A DNA stretch of 64,000 nucleotides from Congregibacter litoralis KT71. GTDB lineage: Bacteria; Pseudomonadota; Gammaproteobacteria; Pseudomonadales; Halieaceae. Below, in pieces: positions 54,631-63,751 of the stretch. The notes below the pieces were generated by a model. That model ran no database searches and was not told the origin of the DNA. It worked only from the letters and a program-made list of their open reading frames with translations. The stretch spans positions 2,169,075 to 2,233,074 of the forward strand of contig NZ_CM002299.1 in assembly GCF_000153125.2 (NCBI RefSeq), read 5' to 3'. The position numbers were made by a program, and so were the translations under genes. Each line of letters begins with the position of its first letter. Positions within the stretch are counted from its first letter, which is position 1.

Positions 54631-56067
54631 TCAAAACGCGCCCGCCGGCCCTGGAAACACCACTGGTGTTTCACTACCGTCCTGGGCGACTGCGGATACG
54701 CCAAAAAAATAGTTGTCGATGACCAGGTTGGTGAACTCCCACTCCGTGACATTCCCCACAAAGCGTGAATGGGTCCACTGTGGTGCCGTGGTCTTTCGCC
54801 ACCAGACCCGGTAGCCCGCCAAATTTTCCCGTGCCTGCTCAGAGCCTCCGTGGGCCCACTCCAGAGTGGCGGAAGCGCGGACCGCACCGGCGGCCTTCAC
54901 CTGCGCGGGAAAGGGAGGCGCCCCGGCAATGCCCGCCAGAGTAACGGCATTCAGCGCCGTAAGCTTTGCCGCATAGTCAGGATTGACCCCATCCAAAGTG
55001 TCACCATAGGCACGGCCATCCTCCACGCGGAGGTCCTGGTGCTGGCGATCGTAGTGCTCATGGGTCTCCATAATGCGTACGCCGGGAATGCCCACGGCGT
55101 TAAAAGGCCGGTGGTGCCCTCCCCGCCCGAAGCGATCCAGACGGTACACCATTTCCACGTCCAGATTTGTGAGGTAGCGGTCTGCCATGCTGTCTATGTA
55201 TCGCGCCAGGTTTCGGGAGGGGCTATCAACTTCCCCACCGGTAAAACGCCGGGACCGCGCCTCAGCCTCGGTCTCTACAGCGCGGGTACCCTCGGAAAAT
55301 ACCCGAGCCACCGTGTTGTTAATCACCCCATCGATGCCTGAGATATTAGATATCATGTCGTTGTTCAATACGGCCTTAATCTGCCAGCCCTGTTCCAAGG
55401 CGTGAGATGCAACGATGCGTCCACCAATCAAGCCCTGCTCCTCACCCGCGAGAGCGGCATAGACGATGCTGCCATCGAAGTTGTACTGACTGAGCACCCT
55501 CGCCGCCTCCAGCACGCCCGCAACGCCGGAGGCATTGTCATTGGCGCCGGGGCTATCCGCGGTAGCGTTCATGACGTCGGAGACGCGGCTGTCGATATCA
55601 CCGGACATCATGACCATACGATCGGGGTCCAGGGCGCCCCGCTGTATCGCCAGTACGGACACAATTTCCACCGGATCAGGTACCCGACGCTCGCCGGATA
55701 CGGTCTCGCCCACGTAGAACACCTCCAGGCAATCATCGCAGCTCGCCGAAATCCGCTCGAACTCATCAAAGATCCAGCGCCGGGCTGCGCCGATGCCGCG
55801 GGTATCGCTCTTCGTCTCCGACGCCGTGTGGCGGGTGCCAAAATTCACCAGGGTCTCAATGTCGCTCATGACACGCCGGGACGATGGTGCGGAGCCGATG
55901 TCGTAGAGCGCCATCACCTCTCCCGGGGGAGCAGTTTGAGCCATGGATAGTGCCGATCCACTCAGGAGCCCGACGGCAAGCACCGTGAAACAGCGTCGAA
56001 AGACGGGGCGTATCGTGCCGGGCATGCCGCTCAGAGTCGTCAAAGATCTCGTCTTAACGCTGCTCAT
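54631..56067 (-). CDS. exported M28-family metallopeptidase
   Basis: 478 aa. A signal peptide (RRCFTVLAVGLLSGSALSMA) is followed by a zinc aminopeptidase domain: metal Asp in SPGANDNASGVAGVLE, the Glu pair in ALAGEEQGLIGG, Asp in VLNNDMISNISG and His in IMETHEHYDRQH. The last 90 residues (ATLEWAHGGSEQARENLAGY and EWEFTNLVIDNYFFGVSAV) look like a fibronectin type III domain. Periplasmic or secreted peptide scavenging is likely. It overlaps the upstream hydrolase gene by 4 bp (ATGA). Confidence 0.9.
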   Translation of the reverse strand: MSSVKTRSLTTLSGMPGTIRPVFRRCFTVLAVGLLSGSALSMAQTAPPGEVMALYDIGSAPSSRRVMSDIETLVNFGTRHTASETKSDTRGIGAARRWIFDEFERISASCDDCLEVFYVGETVSGERRVPDPVEIVSVLAIQRGALDPDRMVMMSGDIDSRVSDVMNATADSPGANDNASGVAGVLEAARVLSQYNFDGSIVYAALAGEEQGLIGGRIVASHALEQGWQIKAVLNNDMISNISGIDGVINNTVARVFSEGTRAVETEAEARSRRFTGGEVDSPSRNLARYIDSMADRYLTNLDVEMVYRLDRFGRGGHHRPFNAVGIPGVRIMETHEHYDRQHQDLRVEDGRAYGDTLDGVNPDYAAKLTALNAVTLAGIAGAPPFPAQVKAAGAVRASATLEWAHGGSEQARENLAGYRVWWRKTTAPQWTHSRFVGNVTEWEFTNLVIDNYFFGVSAVAQDGSETPVVFPGPAGAF

Positions 56068-56816
56068 GGCGCGAGAGTCTCGTCGAGAAAGCGGGTAAAC
56101 GACGCCCAGGATTCCTTGTCGGCTTTTTCCTGGTAGCGAGAGCTGCCAAAGACACTGAAGGCATGGGGCGCGCCGCTATAGGTTGTCATTTCGTGAGTGA
56201 CACCATGGGACTCCAGTTGCTCAGCGAGTGCAGCGAAATCGGCCATACTCACTGCCGTATCCGCACTACCGTGGTAGACCATTACCGGCGCCTGAGTCTC
56301 TTGGTAAGTCTGTCCTTCTGGGGTAGTCAGCCCACCGTGAAAGCTGGCAAAACCCTTAAGGGGCTCTCCCGCACGGGCAAGCTCCAGGATGGCCGTTCCC
56401 CCAAAGCAGTACCCGATGGCCACGGCGTCTGCGACATCAGCACCGCTCTCTGAGGCAGCGGCCAACGCCCCGCGCATGAGGCTACGCATCTTTTCGCGGT
56501 CTTTGTAGAGCTCGCCGGAGCGAGCGATCTTGTCCTTGGTTTCCGTAGGCCGCACGCCTTTGCCATAGAGATCTGCGGCAAATACGCTGTACCCGAGGTC
56601 CGAAAGCATCTCGGCACGCTTCACCTCGTAATCCGTCAGACCATCCCAGTCGTGGATGATAAGCACCATACCTTTACTGTCTTCCGCGGGCTCGTAATAT
56701 CCCTCGTATTCCTGCCCCGCGACGGCGTAAACCACCGTTTCACCCGCGAGGAGGCTCGGGGCATACTGCATGGCGGCGGCGAGTAAGCCGACAGCGATTC
56801 CTTTGATATTCTTCAC
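56064..56816 (-). CDS. exported dienelactone-hydrolase-family protein
   Basis: 250 aa. A signal peptide (IKGIAVGLLAAAMQYAPSLLA) leads an alpha/beta hydrolase. The nucleophile is Cys in AIGYCFGGTAI, the acid Asp is in MVYHGSADTAVS and the His in SGAPHAFSVFG, the Cys-Asp-His triad of dienelactone hydrolases. The export signal is unusual for classical chlorocatechol enzymes, so its natural substrate is probably another ester or lactone. It is the first gene of a two-gene unit with the M28 peptidase. Confidence 0.88.
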   Translation of the reverse strand: MKNIKGIAVGLLAAAMQYAPSLLAGETVVYAVAGQEYEGYYEPAEDSKGMVLIIHDWDGLTDYEVKRAEMLSDLGYSVFAADLYGKGVRPTETKDKIARSGELYKDREKMRSLMRGALAAASESGADVADAVAIGYCFGGTAILELARAGEPLKGFASFHGGLTTPEGQTYQETQAPVMVYHGSADTAVSMADFAALAEQLESHGVTHEMTTYSGAPHAFSVFGSSRYQEKADKESWASFTRFLDETLAP

Positions 56817-56892
56817 ACTCGATTCCTTTTGCTAGCAATGTTGGTTCACAGCTTCTTATGATGGATTTTTACGCGAGCCCGAGGCAAGCAGT

Positions 56893-58449
56893 TTGACAGC
56901 ACTGGACTGGTGGGTCATCGGTGCATACCTCGCGGCGATGCTGGGACTCGCCCTGTGGCTCGGTCGCGGCCAGAGCACGGAGCGTGAATACTACCTTGGC
57001 GGCGGCCTCCCGGCGCCAGCTCTGGCGACATCAATTCTGGCGACGCAATGCTCCACCAACAGTCTTCTGGGCGCGCCGGCCTTCGTGGGGTTTGCCGCGG
57101 GCGGCGGTCTGCTCTGGCTGCAATATGAACTGGCCGTACCCCTGGCCATGCTGGGCCTGGCTTTTTTGTTTCCTGCCGTCCATCGCAGCGGCGTGATTTC
57201 GATCTACGCTTTTTTGGAGCTGCGCATAGGGCGCGGCGCGCGCCTAACAGCCAGTGCCAGCTTTCTTTTCTTTAGGGGCGTCGCCACGGGAGTCACGGTG
57301 TATGGCGTTGCCTCCGTACTGTCACTGATCACGGGTATCGGCTACATCCCTGCCGTGGCGTTACTCATGGGTGTGACCGTCACCTATGACGTCATGGGGG
57401 GCATGCGAGCTGTCGTGATTTCTGACGTGGTCCAGATGGCACTGTTGATTGCCGCGGTCCTGGCCTCTCTGATATGGCTGGCGCCAGACCTCTGGCAACA
57501 TTTTGATGCGCTATCCGTGCGCCGTCAGCCCCTCGTCAGTGACTGGGGCCTGAGCGGGAGAACAGACTTCGGATTCTGGCCCATGCTCTTCGGGGGACTG
57601 TTTCTGTACATGGCCTATTACGGCTGCGATCAGAGCCAGGCCCAACGACTTCTCGCGGCCAGAAACGAGGGGGATCTTCACAAAATTCTGGTCTTCAACG
57701 GACTTCTGCGGTTTCCTTTGGTGCTGGCCTACTGTCTCCTTGGACTCTGTCTCGCCGCTTACGCACTCAAGCAGCCCGAGTTTATCGATAGTCTTCCCTC
57801 AACGGCGTCGGGAGAGCCCAACCTGAACATGGTCTTCCCGGCATTTGTGCTCCGGGAATTTGCTCCCGGGCTGGCGGGCCTGGCCATCGTGGGCCTTTTT
57901 GCCGCGGCTATGTCGTCCATTGATTCCGCACTCAACAGCCTGTCGGCGAGTACCTTGGAAGACTTTATGCCCGCAGGGTTTGCAGAGTCCGAGCGACGCC
58001 GATTTTTAACATCCAAGATCGTCACTCTGGGCTGGGGGCTTTTTGCGGTAGCGTTCTCCTTTGGCGTTGAACACATTGCCAGCACCTTGTTGGAATCCAT
58101 TAACAAGGTGAGTTCTCTCGTGAATGGCCCTCTTCTGGGCCTCTTTATGATCGCGGTCCTGCTACCGGGCACAAAGTCTGCCCTTGCTGTTGCCGCCTTT
58201 ACCGGCGGCGTCGTGGCGAATTTTGCCCTCTGGCAGCTGGCGACGGATGTCTCCTGGCTCTGGTGGAATCTCTGCGGATGTCTGAGCACTCTGGCGATGG
58301 TGCTCATGGTTAGCGGCGGAAAGCGCTCCTGGATGGCTGCGCGTGATGTTCTCGTTGCCACGAGCGTGCCCAGGTCTGCACGTCTCAGTCTTGCTGCTGG
58401 CTTTGTCGTCATGATGAGCGTCCTATTGATAGCTCAAGGCTATGCCTAG
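56893..58449 (+). CDS. sodium:solute symporter (SSS family)
   Basis: 518-aa polytopic protein with about thirteen membrane segments. Family motifs include STEREYYLGGGLPAPALA, ATQCSTNSLLGAPAFVGFA, the AYYGCDQSQAQRLLAARNE segment and the FAAAMSSIDSALNSLSAST sodium-site helix. The start is TTG 56893. The substrate is unknown; peptides, amino acids or sugars are possible. It is divergent from the hydrolase-peptidase pair, so the three may share control and a nutrient theme. Confidence 0.9.
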   Translation: MTALDWWVIGAYLAAMLGLALWLGRGQSTEREYYLGGGLPAPALATSILATQCSTNSLLGAPAFVGFAAGGGLLWLQYELAVPLAMLGLAFLFPAVHRSGVISIYAFLELRIGRGARLTASASFLFFRGVATGVTVYGVASVLSLITGIGYIPAVALLMGVTVTYDVMGGMRAVVISDVVQMALLIAAVLASLIWLAPDLWQHFDALSVRRQPLVSDWGLSGRTDFGFWPMLFGGLFLYMAYYGCDQSQAQRLLAARNEGDLHKILVFNGLLRFPLVLAYCLLGLCLAAYALKQPEFIDSLPSTASGEPNLNMVFPAFVLREFAPGLAGLAIVGLFAAAMSSIDSALNSLSASTLEDFMPAGFAESERRRFLTSKIVTLGWGLFAVAFSFGVEHIASTLLESINKVSSLVNGPLLGLFMIAVLLPGTKSALAVAAFTGGVVANFALWQLATDVSWLWWNLCGCLSTLAMVLMVSGGKRSWMAARDVLVATSVPRSARLSLAAGFVVMMSVLLIAQGYA

Positions 58450-58527
58450 GGGCAGGACAAAAAGTTTTTCCCGGGTCTATCTAAGGCTATACTCTTGCTC
58501 ACTTAAGGCCGGTTGGAAGCGGTCTGT

Positions 58528-58604
58528 TGCAAGGTAAGTGCAAGGTAAGTGCAAGGTAAGCACCAGGTAAGTGCAAGGTAAGCACCAGGTAAGTGCAAAG
58601 TTAG
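58528..58604. repeat. 11-bp tandem repeat, 7 units
   Basis: Seven head-to-tail 11-bp units of two alternating types, tgcaaggtaag and caccaggtaag, with a final diverged tgcaaagttag. It lies 130 bp upstream of yccA. The mixture of two unit types suggests a higher-order duplication of 22 bp. Confidence 0.9.
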
Positions 58605-58734
58605 CTATATTTTTCAGTACCTTAGCTGATTTTCAGATACCAAGCGGCAGGAGCCTTTGGGGAACTTTTACCCACCCTGACCGTCCAAAAATACGTAAGA
58701 AAATTCATCAATGTGAATTGTGAGGCAGTAAAAA

Positions 58735-59406
58735 ATGGCTAATCCAAGAGTGTATGACGTTGACGCAGCCTTAGGCGCGGCGGTCAGCACCAACAAAGTT
58801 CTGAAAAACACCTACATGCTGTTGGGCATGACGCTGTTGTTCAGCGCTTTTACGGCGGGTGTCTCCATGGTCATGGGGCTTCCCCAGGGCGCTGCACTGC
58901 TGCTGAGCCTGGTGGGTTTTGGCCTGTTGTTTGTTGTGCACAAAACCGCAGATAGCTCCAAAGGGCTGGTCGCAATCTTCGCGTTTACAGGCGTTATGGG
59001 CGCGTCCCTCGGGCCCATGCTGAATTACTATCTGGCCCTTCCTAATGGCCCTGCATTGGTGCTGCAGGCCCTCGCTGGCACCGCCGTGGTGTTCTTCGGC
59101 CTGTCTGCCTACGCCCTCACCACCCGAAAGGACTTTTCCTTCATGGGCGGTTTTTTGATGGTGGGTCTGATCGTTGCTGTGGTTGCCATGATTGCAAATA
59201 TCTTTCTGGCAATTCCTGCGCTCTCCCTGACGATCTCCGCAGCGGTGGTAATGATCATGTCCGGTCTGATTCTGTTCGACACAAGCCGTATCATTAACGG
59301 CGGTGAAACGAACTACATCCGGGCGACGGTGAGTCTGTACCTGAACATCTACAACCTGTTCATTCACATTCTGCACCTTCTGACGGCGCTTTCCGGCGAC
59401 GATTGA
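58735..59406 (+). CDS. yccA: Bax inhibitor-1 / YccA family membrane protein
   Basis: 223-aa inner-membrane protein with seven hydrophobic segments. YccA is an FtsH substrate and modulator in E. coli. The N-terminal ALGAAVSTNKVLKNTYMLLG, the middle GVMGASLGPMLNYYLALPNG and the final SLYLNIYNLFIHILHLLTAL match the family, including the acidic C-terminal SGDD. A strong terminator follows. An 11-bp repeat array stands upstream. Confidence 0.95.
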   Translation: MANPRVYDVDAALGAAVSTNKVLKNTYMLLGMTLLFSAFTAGVSMVMGLPQGAALLLSLVGFGLLFVVHKTADSSKGLVAIFAFTGVMGASLGPMLNYYLALPNGPALVLQALAGTAVVFFGLSAYALTTRKDFSFMGGFLMVGLIVAVVAMIANIFLAIPALSLTISAAVVMIMSGLILFDTSRIINGGETNYIRATVSLYLNIYNLFIHILHLLTALSGDD

Positions 59407-59455
59407 CGATTAAGAGCCCAGCAGCATCACAGCTCAGTCCTAAGAGCTTAAAGAG

Positions 59456-59485
59456 AGCCCCGGCAATGTCCGGGGCTTTTTTTTG
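59456..59485 (+). terminator. intrinsic terminator of yccA
   Basis: AGCCCCGG pairs with CCGGGGCT around a six-base loop, with an eight-base T-run, 50 bp after the yccA stop. Confidence 0.92.
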
Positions 59486-59520
59486 GGACGATAGAGGCAC
59501 AGCGTCTATAATCGCACCCC

Positions 59521-59895
59521 ATGCGCTATGCCCTTCTTGTTCTCAGCCCCCCCGACAGCGGTTCATCCTCTCGACAGGCTCTCGAGTTTGCCAAGGCCTT
59601 GGGGCGAGCAAAGCATAACGTCGCCAGCGTGTTTTTCTTCGATGCCGGCGCACTCACCGCACTGACGGCTTGTGAGTCCAGCGCTGACGAGGAGGATCTG
59701 CGTAAGGAGTGGCAGGCATTGGGCGAGGATGGCGGCATCCCTCTGTTTGCCTGCGTTGCCTCTGCCCAGCGCTTTGGCGTGGGCGATGGGCGCAATCTTG
59801 AGGAGCGCTGTCTTCCCGGCTTCGCCATAGCGGGGCTTGGAGAGTTGATCGAGGCATCCAGTATTGCCGACCGCCTGATGACCTTCGGGGACTAG
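59521..59895 (+). CDS. tusD: sulfurtransferase complex subunit TusD
   Basis: First gene of the TusDCB-E relay, which passes sulfur from TusA to MnmA for 2-thiouridine at tRNA position 34. The 124-aa DsrE-like protein has the active-site Cys in PLFACVASAQRFGV and begins RYALLVLSPPDSGSSSRQAL. It lies nine bases before tusC in a compact plus-strand operon. Confidence 0.94.
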   Translation: MRYALLVLSPPDSGSSSRQALEFAKALGRAKHNVASVFFFDAGALTALTACESSADEEDLRKEWQALGEDGGIPLFACVASAQRFGVGDGRNLEERCLPGFAIAGLGELIEASSIADRLMTFGD

Positions 59896-59903
59896 AGGTA
59901 ACG

Positions 59904-60272
59904 ATGTCCCAACAGCAAAAACAACCGCTTATTCTCTTTCAGCAGGCACCCTACGAGGGGTCCCTTGCGCGCGCCGCCCTGGATCTGGCGCTGGCCTTCG
60001 CTGTCTTCGCCCAGAACCCGAAGATTGTGTTTTGCGGTGACGCCGTGCTCTGCCTGAAAGCGGAGCAAAGCGCCGAGGCCCTGGGCAGAAAATCCCTGCG
60101 CAAGGTCATCGATTCCCTGCCCCTCTACGATCTGGAGACGGTGTATGTGGAACAAACGTCACTCCTTGCTAACGGCGTGCACGCGGCGGAACTGCCGGCA
60201 TTCGCTGTGGCCCTTTCGGGTCCGGAGCTCCGCCAGTTGATGCAGGAGGCAAGCCATGTCATCAGTCTCTGA
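59904..60272 (+). CDS. tusC: sulfurtransferase complex subunit TusC
   Basis: 122-aa DsrF-like partner of TusD and TusB. It has the LILFQQAPYEGSLARAALDL start, VFCGDAVLCLKAEQ, and ESLAERGL-like SLLANGVHAAELPAFAVA in the C-terminal half. It overlaps tusB by 17 bp, so the subunits are probably made in step. Confidence 0.92.
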   Translation: MSQQQKQPLILFQQAPYEGSLARAALDLALAFAVFAQNPKIVFCGDAVLCLKAEQSAEALGRKSLRKVIDSLPLYDLETVYVEQTSLLANGVHAAELPAFAVALSGPELRQLMQEASHVISL

Positions 60273-60564
60273 TCGACCGCTTCACTGCTTGTCCAGCGCT
60301 CCCCGCTCCCAGGCAGGGCAGCGATTGCTTGCGATGTTGGAGCCTCAGGACGACGTACTGCTCCTGGGTAAGGCTGTTGTCCTCGCAGGAATCACGCATC
60401 CGGATATTCAGGAGTGGGTGGCCTCGGGAGCACAACTCCACGCTCTTGAGGAGGACCTCCGGGCCTACGGGGCCAGGGAGTTACATCCCTCCATTGTCTC
60501 TACAGACTACGCTGGCTGGGTAAGGCTCAGCGAAAATCACCAAACGCAAGTCCTCTGGCGATGA
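60256..60564 (+). CDS. tusB: sulfurtransferase complex subunit TusB
   Basis: 102-aa DsrH-like third subunit. It has LHCLSSAPRSQAGQRLLAML, then DDVLLLGKAVVLAG and a C-terminal LHALEEDLRAYGARELHPSI with STDYAGWVRLSENH, the usual ending of TusB. It overlaps tusE by 4 bp (ATGA). Confidence 0.91.
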   Translation: MSSVSDRPLHCLSSAPRSQAGQRLLAMLEPQDDVLLLGKAVVLAGITHPDIQEWVASGAQLHALEEDLRAYGARELHPSIVSTDYAGWVRLSENHQTQVLWR

Positions 60565-60920
60565 CCGAGCCCATATCTGAACAAATGTCTGAGCCAAAGT
60601 CTGAGTCAATGCTTCCCGCACTGACCGAAGAGGGTTTTCTGGAGGATGCGTCAGACTGGAACCCAGGTGTCGCCGAAGCTCTGGCAAAGAGAGAATCCAT
60701 TACTCTCACGCCAGCGCACTGGGAGCTTATTGAATTGCTCCGGCAGTATTACGACACCTATGACTCATCCCCGGCCATGCGGGCCCTGGTGAAGTTCTGC
60801 AGATTGCGCCTGGGAGATGACAAGGGGCGCAGCATCTATCTTCTTAAGCTTTTTCCTGGATCACCTGCCAAGATAGCCAGTAAAATCGCCGGCCTTCCAA
60901 AACCAGCGAACTGTCTCTAA
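60561..60920 (+). CDS. tusE: TusE / DsrC-like sulfur carrier
   Basis: Accepts sulfur from TusBCD and hands it to MnmA. The 119-aa protein has the TEEGFLEDASDWNPGVAEAL segment, LTPAHWELIELLRQYYDTY and the essential Cys at the penultimate position (PKPANCL). Only this single C-terminal Cys is present, as in TusE, not the pair of dissimilatory DsrC. The first 17 residues (repeated SEQMSEPKSES) are a non-conserved extension. Confidence 0.93.
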   Translation: MTEPISEQMSEPKSESMLPALTEEGFLEDASDWNPGVAEALAKRESITLTPAHWELIELLRQYYDTYDSSPAMRALVKFCRLRLGDDKGRSIYLLKLFPGSPAKIASKIAGLPKPANCL

Positions 60921-60922
60921 AC

Positions 60923-62044
60923 ATGCTGCCCTGGCAAACCGATCCCGAGAACTACGCAACATTGTTTGCGAAAAAGTGCAGCGATGTCGAAAAAGACATG
61001 CTGACTCTAAGGTTACCGCCGGCAGAACGCTTTGCTTCTCCCGTAGAATCCTATCGCGTGCGTGCGGAGTTTCGTATCTGGCATGACGGCGACGACATCG
61101 ACTATGTGATGTTCGACCCCGGGCATCCTCGCACGCCGGTTGTCATCAAGGATTTTGCGCCGGCGCTGGCGCCAATTCGCACGCTCATGCCCCAGCTCCT
61201 TGCGTTCCTGAAATCCCGTCCGGTACTGCGACGGAAGCTTTTTCAGGCGGAGTTTATGGCTACGACCACGGGGGAGCTGCTCCTCACCCTGATCTACCAT
61301 CGCCCCCTGGATGATGCCTGGGAGGATGAAGCCCGGGCTCTTGCCCGGGAATTTGATGTCTCTTTAGTGGGACGCAGTCGCAAGCAGAAACGGATCATCG
61401 GTCGTGACTTTGTGGTGGATGCCTTCACCGTCGACGGTCGCTGCTACCGTTACCGCCAGTACGAGCAATCCTTCGTGCAGCCTAATGCCCCCATTAATGA
61501 GGCGATGTTGACCTGGGCCTGGCAGCAAGGCGCATCATGCCCCGGCGATTTGCTGGAACTGTATTGCGGCAATGGCAACTTCACCCTGCCCCTCGCCTCG
61601 CGCTTCCCCGCGGTTATCGCCACGGAGTTGTCCAAGAGTGGTACCCGCGCGGCCCTGGAAAACATCAGGGACAACGGCGTTGATAATGTACAGGTGATTC
61701 GTCTGAGCGCTGAAGAAGTCAGTGAGGCGATGAGTGGTGTTCGGGAATTTCGCCGTCTCGCCACATTGCCGAAGCCTCTCGGTGACTATGACCTGCGCAC
61801 GGTGTTTGTGGATCCGCCCCGAGCGGGTCTGGATCCCGGAACTCTGGATTGTGTTCGTGATTTCGAGGCCATTCTCTACGTGTCCTGCAACCCCAAAACC
61901 CTGAAGAGCAACATTGAGGCGCTCACGGATAGCCACGTTGTGACCCACTACGCGCTTTTTGATCAGTTTCCCTATACACCGCACATCGAAAGCGCCGTGG
62001 TTCTGCGGCGCCGCCGACTCCAACGACCCGTGTTGGTATTTTAG
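60923..62044 (+). CDS. trmA: tRNA (uracil-5-)-methyltransferase TrmA
   Basis: Makes 5-methyluridine at tRNA position 54. The 373-aa protein lacks the iron-sulfur cluster Cys of RlmCD-type relatives, starts LPWQTDPENYATLFAKKC, and has the SAM motif LLELYCGNGNFTLPLAS, the catalytic Cys in AILYVSCNPKTLKSN and VFVDPPRAGLDPGTLD. It follows tusE by two bases and overlaps the convergent gene at 62041 by 4 bp. Confidence 0.96.
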   Translation: MLPWQTDPENYATLFAKKCSDVEKDMLTLRLPPAERFASPVESYRVRAEFRIWHDGDDIDYVMFDPGHPRTPVVIKDFAPALAPIRTLMPQLLAFLKSRPVLRRKLFQAEFMATTTGELLLTLIYHRPLDDAWEDEARALAREFDVSLVGRSRKQKRIIGRDFVVDAFTVDGRCYRYRQYEQSFVQPNAPINEAMLTWAWQQGASCPGDLLELYCGNGNFTLPLASRFPAVIATELSKSGTRAALENIRDNGVDNVQVIRLSAEEVSEAMSGVREFRRLATLPKPLGDYDLRTVFVDPPRAGLDPGTLDCVRDFEAILYVSCNPKTLKSNIEALTDSHVVTHYALFDQFPYTPHIESAVVLRRRRLQRPVLVF

Positions 62045-62994
62045 GAGGAAAGTTCGGCGACGCGTCGCGTCAGCAAATCATCGATCCGCTCGATATCTGC
62101 TGCGGCAATCTCCAGGTAAGCAAGATCCAGTTCCCGACAGACTTCCCGCGTACGCAGGCGACGAGTCAGGGTTTGCGTCGGTACATCACGCTCCCAACAC
62201 TCGATGTAAAGGCCCAGAGCGGGGACGTAAAAGTCCGCGGTAAGAGACTCCTCCACGGGCAGCCGTCGATTACGGGCATGGGCGTATTGCGCTTCATAGA
62301 GCCAGTCGCAGACCCGCAATTGCAAAACGCTATCGACAGCGTGACCATCAAGACCACAGCGCTGCGCTGAGACCGTCTGCGGCGTAGCTTTCGGCTTCTC
62401 AGTCTCGGTAAAAAGATCCGGGGCAACGGCGTCGACCCCGGTTTGCCCGGCCTCCCCTGGAACACCGGAAGTGTCAGTTTCGGTAAGGACCATGCCATCA
62501 CTAGCAAGGCGATTGAGCTCGCGATGAATGACCGCGTTATCCACGATTTCGTGGGGCCAGCTGATGATAAGAAGACCGTTGTCTTCGTCACGCTCCTGGC
62601 GTCCCCCGAAGCGTTCACCGAGATTACTGAGCTCCAGACCCCGACGGGTTAAGCGGAGCAGGCCCAATTCAGCGAAGTTACGATTGATCTGTCGCACACC
62701 CAGGTGAGGGTAATAGCGCTGCATGCCGCCCGGGGTAATGCGTTGATTACTCTCGATGGCTGTGATCATCGGGTGTTCCATCAGAGATTCGGGCCAGACG
62801 ATATAACGACCAAAGCGCTGACTGTCCTGATAGGCACCGCCCTGGAGCTCACCTTTCGCGGTGAGGGCCCAGCCTTTATCCCGCCGATCAATCCAGCCGT
62901 AGTCACGCAAGGTGACGAAAAGCTGCTGAATTGGCAGTTTTAGTCGCTTGGCAAGGGCCGAGGTAGACAGCCGGTTGTCGTCGCCATCACTCAC
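62041..62994 (-). CDS. winged-helix / nuclease-like protein of unknown function (317 aa)
   Basis: I know no assigned function. The N-terminal 60 residues look like a helix-turn-helix (LSTSALAKRLKLPIQQLFVT, LRDYGWIDRRDKGWALTAKG), as in phage antirepressor-type domains. A second alpha/beta region spans about 70-180. The C-terminal region about 225-315 resembles a restriction-endonuclease-like fold: LTADFYVPALGLYIECWERD has an Asp, then a Glu on a strand, and RTREVCRELDLAYLEI follows. Similar stand-alone proteins occur in pseudomonads next to housekeeping genes. Its ATG is four bases after the dUTPase stop, so the two are co-transcribed. Confidence 0.7.
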   Translation of the reverse strand: MSDGDDNRLSTSALAKRLKLPIQQLFVTLRDYGWIDRRDKGWALTAKGELQGGAYQDSQRFGRYIVWPESLMEHPMITAIESNQRITPGGMQRYYPHLGVRQINRNFAELGLLRLTRRGLELSNLGERFGGRQERDEDNGLLIISWPHEIVDNAVIHRELNRLASDGMVLTETDTSGVPGEAGQTGVDAVAPDLFTETEKPKATPQTVSAQRCGLDGHAVDSVLQLRVCDWLYEAQYAHARNRRLPVEESLTADFYVPALGLYIECWERDVPTQTLTRRLRTREVCRELDLAYLEIAAADIERIDDLLTRRVAELSS

Positions 62995-62998
62995 CCTT

Positions 62999-63616
62999 CT
63001 AAGCGGTCCCGGCGTAGCGCGTTGTCAGGGCGCTATAGAGCTGTTCTTCAGCATCGAGGGCTGCGGTATCTATGCCCGCGAGGAGCTCCATGAGGTGTTC
63101 GTTGTCTTCACGACCATCCCATAGTTTTCGATAACTGCCTTCCTTATAACCGTTGTCCTGGCGAAAAAAGTTCAGCACGTTTTTTCCCAGGTACTGGCGA
63201 TATAAGCCGCTGAAGTCGAGGGATGCGGCGCCCAGCAGCGAAGCAAAAGCCTCAATGCTGAACCGACGCTCGCCCGCAGCCACCGCGGCGAGGGCCTCGG
63301 CAGATTCCAGGACACCCAAATCTGCTGGAGACTCTGGCCACAGCGCCATGATTTCACGTGCGAGCTCTTCCACGCTTGAATCTTCACGGAAATAGGCCGA
63401 CATACCGAAGTGCCAGATATCGATGACCTCTAATTGCACCTGCTCCAGATCCGGCTCCTGATGTTTCCACCATTTATAGCCATGGTGATCCACCAGCTCG
63501 GCGCACTCCACCCAGATTGCCCGGTGCCAGGCAAAGTTCTGGGTTATCCATTGGGGATGAACCCGGGTGTTCATGCGATCCTGCATGCGCAGCATCGTTG
63601 TAAGGGCTTCCTGCAT
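62999..63616 (-). CDS. dimeric dUTP diphosphatase (all-alpha NTP-PPase type)
   Basis: Predicted to hydrolyse dUTP to dUMP, preventing uracil entry into DNA. The 205-aa protein is helical and shows the metal-binding pattern of the dimeric dUTPase family: ECAELVDHHGYKWWKHQEPD (ExxE type) followed by QVQLEVIDIWHFGMSAYF (ExxD). It also has FRQDNGYKEGSYRKLWDG near the C-terminus. The canonical trimeric dUTPase is not in the window. It shares a unit with the 317-aa gene. Confidence 0.88.
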   Translation of the reverse strand: MQEALTTMLRMQDRMNTRVHPQWITQNFAWHRAIWVECAELVDHHGYKWWKHQEPDLEQVQLEVIDIWHFGMSAYFREDSSVEELAREIMALWPESPADLGVLESAEALAAVAAGERRFSIEAFASLLGAASLDFSGLYRQYLGKNVLNFFRQDNGYKEGSYRKLWDGREDNEHLMELLAGIDTAALDAEEQLYSALTTRYAGTA

Positions 63617-63751
63617 TGGCTCTCCTGGTCGATCTCGCGGGGAACGCGGTCCTTCGGTTTATCAGCTGTCAAACATACCAAGAGACGCGGTGTTTGGCAC
63701 TCGAATGCTGACATCAAACACGAGCTCGTGCGGCGAAGCAGAGACACGCAC

